Shown here piece after piece: positions 1-7,805 of a stretch of DNA of 35,490 nucleotides. The stretch's first letter is position 1, and the number at the start of each line of letters is the position of its first letter. Source of the DNA: an uncultured Clostridia bacterium (GTDB taxonomy: Bacteria > Bacillota > Clostridia > Oscillospirales > Acutalibacteraceae); NCBI GenBank assembly GCA_904397205.1, contig CAJFOO010000026.1, forward strand, positions 1 to 35,490, in the 5' to 3' direction. The translations under genes and the position numbers were made by a program. Under the pieces are notes generated by a model. It worked only from the letters and a program-made list of their open reading frames with translations. It did not search any database and was not told the DNA's origin.

Positions 1-293
1 CCAAAGAACGCATCGTATTTTTCAATATCCTGCTTGCGGGAGGCAATGTATTTGACCAGCAGGGAATGCACCAGATCGTTGGCGCTGGTCTTATCCAAAA
101 AGGCCAGCTTCTCCAGGTTCTCCTTTGTGCTCGGATAAAATACATAGTTTACCCGCGCGGTCTTCAATTCCTTTTGCGGCCGGGCTTCTTTTTTCGCCGT
201 CTCCTGCACCGGGGCGGACGCCTCCGGCGGCGTGATAAACTGCATCGTGGGGTTATCCAGGTGGATCCCGGCTTTAAAGCTCTTTTTATTCAT
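1..293 (-). CDS. Small partition-associated protein downstream of ParA (partial, runs off the window start)
   Basis: Not in the ORF track because it is truncated. Minus-strand ATG at 293 overlaps the parA stop by 8 nt; translates MNKKSFKAGIHLDNPTMQFITPPEASAPVQETAKKEARPQKELKTARVNYVFYPSTKENLEKLAFLDKTSANDLVHSLLVKYIASRKQDIEKYDAFF. Position and size fit a ParB/RHH-like partner of ParA. Confidence 0.7.
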   Translation of the reverse strand, partial: MNKKSFKAGIHLDNPTMQFITPPEASAPVQETAKKEARPQKELKTARVNYVFYPSTKENLEKLAFLDKTSANDLVHSLLVKYIASRKQDIEKYDAFF

Positions 294-1062
294 GTGCCTT
301 TCCTCCTTTGTCTTGCAATATCTCATCCAGCAGGGACTGGTAATCCTGCGCCACCTTGCTTTTGGGGGCATAGGTGAAAATATCCGTGTGGCTGGCCTGC
401 GCTTCTTTGATGGCAATGGCTTCCCGGATGGGGGTTTGGAATACTTTGGTGCGGATCTGTGCCGCGGTATCCTGAATGAGATCGGTTAATTCTTTGGTCA
501 GGATGTTGCGCGGATTGTAACGGGTCAGCACGATACCTTCGATTTGCAGGGAGGGATTGGTGTATTTTTTCACGGTCTCGATGGTACCATACAGCCGCTG
601 GATAGCCGATAAGCTGAATAAATCCGCCTGCGCGGGGATAATCACCTTGGTGGCGACGGTCAGGGCGTTGACGGTCAGGACCCCAAGGGCTGGGGGGGTA
701 TCCAAGACCAGATAGTCGTACTGGCCGAGGAGGGGGGCAAGGGCTTCTTTGAGACGGTATTCCTTGCCGGTATCGTGAAACAGCAGGTCGGCCGCACTGA
801 GATTCATCGAGGCGGGGAGGATATCCAGATTTTCCCGCACGGGCTGGATCACGTCGCCGGCGGCTGCGGTCTGCTGCATCAGTTCCAAAATGGTGGGCCG
901 GCTGGGATCGGCGCCCGCCGCGAGCGTCAGATTTGCCTGGGCGTCCAAATCCACCAGCAGGGTTTTGTTCTGCTTGCGGGCCAGCCCCGCGCCAATGGCG
1001 TGCGCGGTGGTACTTTTGCCGATACCGCCTTTCTGGTTAGTGATGGTAAAAATTTCTTTCAT
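286..1062 (-). CDS. parA: ParA/Soj family chromosome/plasmid partitioning ATPase
   Basis: Deviant Walker A near N-terminus (TNQKGGIGKSTTAHAIGAGLA), LLVDLDAQANLTL, YLVLDTPPALGVLTVNAL. Confidence 0.95.
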   Translation of the reverse strand: MKEIFTITNQKGGIGKSTTAHAIGAGLARKQNKTLLVDLDAQANLTLAAGADPSRPTILELMQQTAAAGDVIQPVRENLDILPASMNLSAADLLFHDTGKEYRLKEALAPLLGQYDYLVLDTPPALGVLTVNALTVATKVIIPAQADLFSLSAIQRLYGTIETVKKYTNPSLQIEGIVLTRYNPRNILTKELTDLIQDTAAQIRTKVFQTPIREAIAIKEAQASHTDIFTYAPKSKVAQDYQSLLDEILQDKGGKAHE

Positions 1063-1104
1063 CCGGGTTCCACTCCGTTCTGCTTATCTTATGTATGATA
1101 ATAG

Positions 1105-1300
1105 ATTACATAAATTATACCATATTGCAAGAAAAAGTCAAGCGTATATATGTATTACAATATTATACTTAACATAATAGAAAAACCGCCGTATTTTTAA
1201 ACAAAATAAGAAAATTGCAAACAGAAAGTTTAAAAATAAACAGAACAAACCTATTAAATTACATAATACAATATTATACTTATAAAAGTGTATTACATAA
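1105..1300. repeat. AT-rich region upstream of parA with repeated motifs (candidate centromere/operator)
   Basis: ATTACATAA at 1105-1113, 1258-1266 and 1292-1300; ACAATATTATACTTA at 1157-1171 and 1268-1282. Confidence 0.6.
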
Positions 1301-1405
1301 CACAATAAACAACTTAATATATTGTGTAAATGTGCCTTGACACCCTAATATTACAAGTGAGATCCCGCAAGATGAACGATGTGCATATTGCCCTGGCGTT
1401 TGTCA

Positions 1406-1448
1406 TAAAAAATCCCCTGCATACTGCAAAAGCGCATACAGGGGAAAG
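1406..1448 (-). terminator. Rho-independent terminator downstream of the cotH operon
   Basis: Minus strand CCCCTGTATGCGCTTTTGCAGTATGCAGGGGATTTTTT. Confidence 0.65.
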
Positions 1449-1519
1449 GGAATATTTCTTCAAATGGTATGGAATTTTACGGTCGGCGCCGCCGCAGTTT
1501 TTTCAGCCCATCCCAAAGG

Positions 1520-2968
1520 CTAAGCGGCTTTTTTCAGGATAGCTTCCAAGGCGGCGGCCTGTTTTTCCCCGGCGGATTCCAGGTCTTCAAAATCCCCCAG
1601 ATCCGCCAGCCGGATACCGGAAGCGTCCACCCCGGCATGGGGTTGCTGCTGCTGGCCTTGGGTGGTGGAAGGGATTTCCCCCTGCAGCTGTCCCCGGACG
1701 CTCTGCGCCCGCAGCAGGCAGGCCTGCTCCAGCGTATCCACTGCCAGGAGATAATCCGTATAAGAACAAAAAGCAGTCGGATCGTTTCGGACATACGGGG
1801 AAATCTGGTTTGCCATCTGCCGGAGTGTTTCCGTGAACCGTCCGCTTTCCATATACTCCGAAAGAAAGGCGTCAAAATAGGCATGGTAGCGGGTAAAATA
1901 TGCGTCGTATTTCATCAGCTGGGAGAACAAAGGCCGCTTGTCCATGCTTTCCCCCAGCACGGGGGTATCGATGGGGGAATTGATTAAGAGATTGGGATCC
2001 CGGATGGGATCGGTCATGCCCAGCGCATACGTGCCGAAAGCCAGGTTATAGTCCCAGGGTAATATGCGCAGGATGCCGTCCTGTTCATACAGGAAGTAAT
2101 TGTGGCCGGTATATCCCAGATAGCTGTCCCAGTTCATCACAAAGGCCTGTACGGTAAAATACCGCAGGGCCCCGTCCACATCCACGGCGGTTTCCAGATC
2201 CTTCCCCGTGGAAAGGACCCGCAGCGCTTCCACCAGCCGTTTTTGGTCCGCTTCCGATGTTTTGAATTTGGCGTTTTCAAAAATACCCGGATAGCTGTCC
2301 GGGTCGCCGTCGATATATTGCAGTGCGACGTCGGCGTTTTCGTCTTCCAGGGAACGGTAATCGGGCTTGTACAGCTTTCCGTACTGCCTGCCGAAATTGC
2401 GTCTGGCAAAGGCTTCTTCCGGTTCTTCCACCGCCAGGAACAGCCCCCAGTCCTCGCCGTTGACCGTCACCCATACATAGCTGCACAGCGGGGCCGGTAC
2501 CCCCATGAAGGCCATCATATCATAGGCTATATACGTTTTCAGGTAGCTGTTGTCCTGAAAGGAGGCGTCCAGCGAGAGCTTATCCAGCCCATAGTAATTC
2601 CCCCCTTCGAGGAAGCGGTCGAATTCCAGCTTGAGGCTGTAACGGGAAAGCCCGTATTCCTCGGTCAGCCGCAGGGAATTATTCCCCTTGGCCCGCAGCC
2701 CCACCTGCAAAAATTCTTCGCCGTCGATTTCCACCCGGCAGGGGACGTATTCCTCCTGCGGCGCCTGCTGCACAAAAGCGCCCCAGTCGTCGATCTGGAT
2801 ATCTACCGTATGCACCCGGCTGCTGTCGAACAGGCGGGAGGTATATCCCGGGGTGGCGCTGGCCTTGGGAATCCCCAGCTGCTCGCCAAACAGCAGCAGG
2901 ACGGCGAGGATACCCGCAAGGATCACTGCGCCGATGCAGATCCGGTCAATGTACTTACTCCCTACCAT
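1520..2968 (-). CDS. cotH: CotH kinase family protein, membrane-anchored
   Basis: 482 aa; N-terminal TM; CotH-type core: SLDASFQDNSYLKTYIAYDMMAFMGVPAPLCSYVWVTVNGEDWGLFLAVEEPEEAFARRNF...HNYFLYEQDGILRILPWDYNLAFG. Confidence 0.9.
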   Translation of the reverse strand: MVGSKYIDRICIGAVILAGILAVLLLFGEQLGIPKASATPGYTSRLFDSSRVHTVDIQIDDWGAFVQQAPQEEYVPCRVEIDGEEFLQVGLRAKGNNSLRLTEEYGLSRYSLKLEFDRFLEGGNYYGLDKLSLDASFQDNSYLKTYIAYDMMAFMGVPAPLCSYVWVTVNGEDWGLFLAVEEPEEAFARRNFGRQYGKLYKPDYRSLEDENADVALQYIDGDPDSYPGIFENAKFKTSEADQKRLVEALRVLSTGKDLETAVDVDGALRYFTVQAFVMNWDSYLGYTGHNYFLYEQDGILRILPWDYNLAFGTYALGMTDPIRDPNLLINSPIDTPVLGESMDKRPLFSQLMKYDAYFTRYHAYFDAFLSEYMESGRFTETLRQMANQISPYVRNDPTAFCSYTDYLLAVDTLEQACLLRAQSVRGQLQGEIPSTTQGQQQQPHAGVDASGIRLADLGDFEDLESAGEKQAAALEAILKKAA

Positions 2969-2971
2969 GCT

Positions 2972-3643
2972 TTACCCCATATAATCGCCGTTGTAGGAAA
3001 CCAGCACCACCTGCGAAACGCCCGGCATGGCCTCCAGCTCATTGACAAAGGCGCTGTTGTCCTCTTTTAAGCGGATCTCATAATTCAGTTCCACACAGCC
3101 GTTGTCCACGCTTTTGCTTTTGAGGTTCAGCCGCTTGACCTGCGAACCCACAAACACACGCACCTGCTGTTCTATGCCGCTGTTTTCGCAGTGGACAACC
3201 AGGATATACGGCGAGTCCCTGGTCTTTTTTTTGGAAAACACCACCAGCACCGCGCCGATGAAGGCGCTGCCAAACACCGCCAGCGGGATCAGGCCCGCTG
3301 CCAGCACGATGCCCACCGCGATGGCCCAGAACAAAAAGGCAATGTCCATGGGCTCCTTGATGGCGGTGCGGAACCGCACGATAGACAGCGCGCCCACCAT
3401 GCCCAGGGAGAGCACCACGTTGCTCACGACCGTCATAATCAGCACGGTGGTAATCAGGGAAAGGGCAATCAGCGTGACCCCAAAGCTGGCGGAATACATC
3501 ACGCCGCTGTAGCTTTTTTTATAAATGAAAAAGATAAACAGGCCCAAAAGAAAAGCCAGAACCAGCGAAATCGCCATATCCAGCATGGAAATACTGGTGA
3601 TATTCTCTAAAAATCCGGATCGGAAAATATCCTGAAACGTCAT
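2972..3643 (-). CDS. DUF4956 family multi-TM membrane protein
   Basis: 223 aa, several TMs, MVGALSIVRFRTAIKEPMDIAFLFWAIAVGIVLAAG is typical of DUF4956 proteins next to VTC/CotH genes. Confidence 0.85.
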   Translation of the reverse strand: MTFQDIFRSGFLENITSISMLDMAISLVLAFLLGLFIFFIYKKSYSGVMYSASFGVTLIALSLITTVLIMTVVSNVVLSLGMVGALSIVRFRTAIKEPMDIAFLFWAIAVGIVLAAGLIPLAVFGSAFIGAVLVVFSKKKTRDSPYILVVHCENSGIEQQVRVFVGSQVKRLNLKSKSVDNGCVELNYEIRLKEDNSAFVNELEAMPGVSQVVLVSYNGDYMG

Positions 3644-3671
3644 GGAAGCCGTTCCTCCTCTTATTTTGGGC

Positions 3672-4370
3672 TTAGTCGAACCGCCGGCATACGGCGTATT
3701 TGGAGCAGGCCGCCGCCTGCCGGCCGGGCACCTGCACCGCCATGCGGACCAGATCCGGCAAAAACGCCCCGTATTTTACTTCCAGCACCGTGACGTTGTC
3801 CAGCGCGCGCAGCCGGGGCCCTTCCGGCTGTAAAAAGTCCAAACTGCCAAGCCCTGTGCGCACGTCCCGGTCCAGGGTGATCCGCACGCGGCCCGGCGCA
3901 TAAAGAAAGGCCTCCCGCTCATACCGGACAATGGTTTTGGGACGCAGGCCTTTTCCCTGGAGCTTGCTGTAAAACTCGATGCACAAAGGGTCGCCGGACT
4001 CCAGCAGGAAGCCGTACTCGCCGGCCAGCAGACGGCCCGCCTGTTCGGAAGTGAGCCGCGTGCTGCGCTTGCCGCACAGGCTGGTTTCCTTGAATTTTTT
4101 CTCCAGCCGGATAAAGGAAGCCTCGGTACCGTAATACCGCAGGCGGAATTTTTCGCGCCGGCTGACCCCGTCGATTTTTTCGCGCAGGGCGCTGTCATAG
4201 GGGGTGTCGAAGTACAGGCTGGTCACAAGGTAGCGCCCGTCTGCCTGCGCGTGCTTGTCGTGCGGGAACAATTTCCGCAGCCTTTGGGAAAGCACCAGAT
4301 CTTCCCGCAGGCTGATCTGGTGCTTTTGCTCGTGCCGCAGGGCGGCGGGCGCAGACGGGTTAATCGTCAT
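3672..4370 (-). CDS. VTC domain-containing (polyphosphate polymerase-like) protein
   Basis: RHEQKHQISLREDLVLSQRLRKLFPHD...YLVTSLYFDTPYDSALREKIDGVSRREKFRLRYYG...VRYEREAFLYAPGRVRITLDRDVR...VLEVKYGAFLPDLVR. ATG at 4370 (MTINPSAPA) overlaps the upstream gene stop by a few nt; the tracked ORF starts further upstream at 4406. Confidence 0.9.
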   Translation of the reverse strand: MTINPSAPAALRHEQKHQISLREDLVLSQRLRKLFPHDKHAQADGRYLVTSLYFDTPYDSALREKIDGVSRREKFRLRYYGTEASFIRLEKKFKETSLCGKRSTRLTSEQAGRLLAGEYGFLLESGDPLCIEFYSKLQGKGLRPKTIVRYEREAFLYAPGRVRITLDRDVRTGLGSLDFLQPEGPRLRALDNVTVLEVKYGAFLPDLVRMAVQVPGRQAAACSKYAVCRRFD

Positions 4371-5484
4371 AGCCGGAATCCCCTGCGCTGTAGTTGCTGC
4401 TGCCATAGTTGGTATTGCCGTAATTGCTGTTGCCGTAGTTGGTCACGCCATCGCTGCCGGGGCCATAATCGGTGTTGTTGTAATCGGTCACGCCATCGCT
4501 GCCGGGGCCGTAATCGGTGTTGTTGTAATCGGTCACGCCATCGCTGCCGGGACCGTAATCGGTATTGTTGTAATCGGTCACGCCGTCATTGCCCGGGCCG
4601 TAATCGGTATCCACTGCGGCAGGCGGGGTGACTGGGGTATTGGGAGTTGTGGTCGTTGCCGGGGCGGACGAGGGGGCCGGGGTGGCTGCCGGGGCAGAGG
4701 AAGCGGCGGGGGCGGGCGCGGAGCTTGCCGCGCTGGAAGCGGAAGAAGCGGTGCCGGATGCGGCGGCAGAGGCGCCGAGGTGCTCGGCTCTCAGGACTTT
4801 GCCGGTCACTGCGTCAATATCGTATTCGTATTCTCTGCCGCCTGCTACAAATTCCAGCTCAAAGGTAGCGGTGCCGTCATCGTGGTCGAAGTCTTTATCA
4901 TCGAATACAGCGTCCGCTGCGGAGATATTTGCCTGGCTCAGAGCAATTTCCTGGGCTTTTTCCAGGGTGATATACGGGGAGGGCTGGCCGGCTTTGGCAT
5001 AGTTGGGGTCGTAGTCGTCGTTATTGATGGTGACAATGTCGGAGGCAAGGCTCAGCTGCTGGACGGCTTCCTGTGTGCTTTCGCTCATATCCGCCAGGAA
5101 GTTGTCGCGCGGGATCGCCGAGCCGGGTTCCAGCTGCAAAACAATATCTTTTTTATTGCCGTTGACGTCCTCCACGAAATAGCCGGCCTGTTCAATTTCC
5201 GCAACCAGGTCTTTGAGCACCACGTCGCAGGATTTGCCAATATACCCCTGGTACTCCTGCACGATGCTTTGGCCTTCTGCATTGCGCCCCGCAACGGAGG
5301 TGACATTGCCGGCGGCGTCATACTGGATTTGGATTTCCGGGTTGACGCTCAGGGTCAACACCCCGGTATTCTGTACCGCAGCCTGTTGGGATGTGGCCGT
5401 CTCACTGCCGCACCCAGCCAGCATAACTGCGGAGAGAACCGCCAGGGCGGAGGCTGCTGCAAAGAGTTTTCTTTTGTGTTTCAT
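4360..5484 (-). CDS. Secreted lipoprotein with RsgI-like region, PepSY-like domain and C-terminal DTDYGPGSDGVTDYNN repeats
   Basis: 374 aa; lipobox LAGC; VLTLSVNPEIQIQYDAAGNVTSVAGRNAEGQSIVQEYQGYIGKSCDVVLKDLVAEI resembles the RsgI middle region; ITLEKAQEIALSQ...FELEFVAGGREYEYDIDAVTGKVL is PepSY-like. Confidence 0.85.
   Translation of the reverse strand: MKHKRKLFAAASALAVLSAVMLAGCGSETATSQQAAVQNTGVLTLSVNPEIQIQYDAAGNVTSVAGRNAEGQSIVQEYQGYIGKSCDVVLKDLVAEIEQAGYFVEDVNGNKKDIVLQLEPGSAIPRDNFLADMSESTQEAVQQLSLASDIVTINNDDYDPNYAKAGQPSPYITLEKAQEIALSQANISAADAVFDDKDFDHDDGTATFELEFVAGGREYEYDIDAVTGKVLRAEHLGASAAASGTASSASSAASSAPAPAASSAPAATPAPSSAPATTTTPNTPVTPPAAVDTDYGPGNDGVTDYNNTDYGPGSDGVTDYNNTDYGPGSDGVTDYNNTDYGPGSDGVTNYGNSNYGNTNYGSSNYSAGDSGYDD
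4441..4613. repeat. 45-bp in-frame tandem repeat (~3.8 copies)
   Basis: GGTCACGCCRTCR... starts at 4441, 4486, 4531 and 4576, period exactly 45 nt, encoding NTDYGPGSDGVTDYN. Confidence 0.95.
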
Positions 5485-5586
5485 GTGAATTGCTCCTCTC
5501 GGTTTTCATTGTTTTTGTCTTATATACATAGATTACGGGGGACTGTCTGGGAAAGGGGGGAAACAAGGAAATTTTTTTGCAAAAAT

Positions 5587-6687
5587 TTAGTCGTCCTCTT
5601 CATAACCGGAATCCCCTGCGCTATAGTTGCTGCCCCCATAATTGCTGTTCCCGTCCCCGTAGTCCGATGTGCCTTCGCCGGTATCCGGGGGGATGGGGTC
5701 TGCCGGAGGCGGGGTAAGATCCGTCACACCGTCACTGCCCGGCCCGTAATCGGTATCCGGGGGGATGGGCGCTGTGCTGGAGGGGGAGGGAAGATCCGCC
5801 CCGCCGCCGCTGCCGGAGCCGGGATCCGGTTCCGAAGGGATGGGCGCCGTGCTGGAGGGGGAAGGAAGATCCGCCCCGCCGCCGCTGCCGGAGCCGGGAC
5901 CCGGTTCCGAAGGGATGGGCGCTGTGCTGGAAGGGGAGGGAAGATCCGCCCCGCCGCCGCTGCCGGAACTGGGGTCCGGTTCCGAAGGGCTGGCCGCCGC
6001 GCTGGAGGGTTCTTCCGGAAATTCGGCCGAAGAGACGGCCGGTAAGGATCCAGCATCCGGGGAGGATGCGGCGGAGGGATGGCTTTGGACAGGATGTTCG
6101 CTCTGCTGGCTGGTGGAACGGAAAATTTCAATGTTAATGGTGAGCCTGCCTTCCAGATGTTTGGTTATTTCTGTAAACAGTTCCATCCGGTATTCCTGGA
6201 ACAAATCGTCATCCGGCACGTCGATGGAAAAAGATATCCATCCGCCTTCTGAGAGGAATCCCATCTCGATTGCCCGGTCGACCAGTTCATCCGCAACCGT
6301 TGCCTTATCTTTTCCTTTCCCGTCATAGCCTTCGAGCAGCTGTCTGCCATCCGGATTTGTGCCGGTCAGCCCAACCACGATGCCTTGCTGGTTTAAATCG
6401 ATCTGCACCTGGGGGTTAATTGTCAGATAAATGGAAGAGTATGTCTGCATGTAGCTCTGATAGTAGCTAAGCCCAAAGAACAGCAGGAAGCAGGCGGCGA
6501 TTGCTGCAACCCCACTGCTGATCCACCGGACAGGATGCCGTTGTTTTTCCGGGCTGTCTTTCATCAGCACCGGGTCATACACCGTTTGCCCTACCTCATA
6601 GCGAAGGTTGGCCGCTTTAAAAAACCGGCCTTCCTCGTCTAACAGCACCGTATAGCTGGGGTGGGCTTCGATTACCAGATAGCTCAT
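5587..6687 (-). CDS. rsgI: RsgI-like anti-sigma factor with single TM and repetitive Pro/Ser/Gly-rich extracellular tail
   Basis: N-terminal cytosolic RsgI_N-like VIEAHPSYTVLLDEEGRFFKAANLRYEVGQTVY, TM, then SIYLTINPQVQIDLNQQGIVVGLTGTNPDGRQLLEGYDGKGKDKATVADELVDRAIEMGFL; overlaps the sigma gene by 4 nt. Confidence 0.88.
   Translation of the reverse strand: MSYLVIEAHPSYTVLLDEEGRFFKAANLRYEVGQTVYDPVLMKDSPEKQRHPVRWISSGVAAIAACFLLFFGLSYYQSYMQTYSSIYLTINPQVQIDLNQQGIVVGLTGTNPDGRQLLEGYDGKGKDKATVADELVDRAIEMGFLSEGGWISFSIDVPDDDLFQEYRMELFTEITKHLEGRLTINIEIFRSTSQQSEHPVQSHPSAASSPDAGSLPAVSSAEFPEEPSSAAASPSEPDPSSGSGGGADLPSPSSTAPIPSEPGPGSGSGGGADLPSPSSTAPIPSEPDPGSGSGGGADLPSPSSTAPIPPDTDYGPGSDGVTDLTPPPADPIPPDTGEGTSDYGDGNSNYGGSNYSAGDSGYEEDD
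5759..5990. repeat. 75-bp in-frame tandem repeat (3 copies plus a degenerate one) in the rsgI-like gene
   Basis: GATGGGCG at 5764, 5839, 5914 (period 75), encoding SEPDPGSGSGGGADLPSPSSTAPIP. Confidence 0.93.
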
Positions 6688-7409
6688 CCTGACACCACTC
6701 CTTTCCCTATCTGTTTCAAGTGCCCGCGCAGGATCTCGTAGCCGTTGGTATAAATGAGCAGCAGGGCTACCATATATTTGCGGTGCCGTTCCAGGGTTTT
6801 GCGTTTCACCCCGCTGCCGGCAGTGAGCTGCTCGGCAGGCAGCCGTTTCGTCCGCAGGAACTCTTCCAGAAGTGCGGGATTGTCCCTGGCATACTGCAAA
6901 GCCGTCCGGCAGGCGTCCAGCGTCCTGTGCTGCCGCGGGCAGTTATCCGCCACGTCGCTCAGGCTGATGCCAAATTCCTCCATCTGCCGGGTCAGCTCCT
7001 CGATTTCCGCCCGGGTTGCTTCCCTGGTTTCCGATTCTTCATGCGGATTCCTGTCCTCTGCGATCGTCTCCCCGAGGGGGTTGTCGTCTTCGCCCATGGG
7101 TGTGTCGAGGGAAACCAGGCCGCTGTGCCGTTGTTCCTTGCGGCTGTAGTCAATGAGACGGCTGCGGATCAGCATGGCTGCGTATTTCAAAAAGGCGCCC
7201 CGTATACGGGAGTATCTGCGGATGGCTTCGTGAAAAGCAATCATCGCAATACTCAGCTCATCGTCCTGCCCTTCCACGGGCGGGCGTTTTAAGAATTTTG
7301 CGGTTTCCGTCCGGATGAAGGGCAGGTATGTATGAATCAACTGGTCCGCCGCCTGGATATCCTCTTTTGCCGCATAGACCTGTTGGATGATTTTGTGTTC
7401 CTCGTTCAT
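6684..7409 (-). CDS. sigI: SigI-like RNA polymerase sigma factor
   Basis: MNEEHKIIQQVYAAKEDIQAADQLIHTYLPFIRTETAKFLKRP...DELSIAMIAFHEAIRRYSRIRGAFLKYAAMLIRSRLIDYSRKEQRHSGLVSLD; start at 7409 preceded by GGAGGGAATCTGCTGC; tracked ORF extends upstream to 7478. Confidence 0.9.
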   Translation of the reverse strand: MNEEHKIIQQVYAAKEDIQAADQLIHTYLPFIRTETAKFLKRPPVEGQDDELSIAMIAFHEAIRRYSRIRGAFLKYAAMLIRSRLIDYSRKEQRHSGLVSLDTPMGEDDNPLGETIAEDRNPHEESETREATRAEIEELTRQMEEFGISLSDVADNCPRQHRTLDACRTALQYARDNPALLEEFLRTKRLPAEQLTAGSGVKRKTLERHRKYMVALLLIYTNGYEILRGHLKQIGKGVVSG

Positions 7410-7615
7410 GCAGCAGATTCCCTCCTGTACATTTATAGAATACGTCCTCCGCTTTTTGAAAACGGGGTCGGTACGCAATTCCTTTCCATCCTTTTGCCGA
7501 AAATACTCTAACTTAGTACTTTATCATTTTTTTCCTTAAACCGAAATCATGGAAAGGTTAAATCTATATAAAATAAAAACAAAAAAGAGAAAAGCTGACG
7601 GAAGGCTTAGAGGAA

Positions 7616-7735
7616 AATAATTTGGCAAACCCCACGCAGAGATGGCAGAAAATCTATACCCACCTTGGCAGCCATCAAATGCGTAAGGTAATGGAAGCTA
7701 GTCCTTTGATTCCAACAAAAATTAACTATGAATAA
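7616..7735 (+). pseudogene. Remnant of the 3' end of a tyrosine recombinase gene
   Basis: In-frame QKIYTHLGSHQMRKVMEASPLIPTKINYE* (7646-7735) matches the C-terminus of the intact recombinase at 11603-12508 (TEIYTHLGSHQVRKVLENSPFVTKKE*). Codon-for-codon alignment extends back to about 7616; no upstream recombinase body exists. Confidence 0.85.
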
Positions 7736-7740
7736 AAATA

Positions 7741-7785
7741 AAACCCCTTTTTCTAGAATAGAATTCCAGAAAAAGGGGTTTTTTT
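7741..7785. terminator. Strong bidirectional hairpin terminator
   Basis: AAACCCCTTTTTC-tagaatagaattcca-GAAAAAGGGGTTTTTTT. Confidence 0.85.
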
Positions 7786-7805
7786 GAAGGGTAATCCTGT
7801 ATATT

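Noticed and set aside
4441-4613. CRISPR-like regularly spaced repeats
   Set aside because: Contiguous 45-bp in-frame coding repeats without unique spacers; no cas genes.
4255-6045. 596-aa plus-strand ORF rich in VIAG/GAVI repeats
   Set aside because: Antisense shadow of the repeat-encoding lipoprotein and RsgI-like genes; composition is the complement of the tandem repeats, no domain logic.
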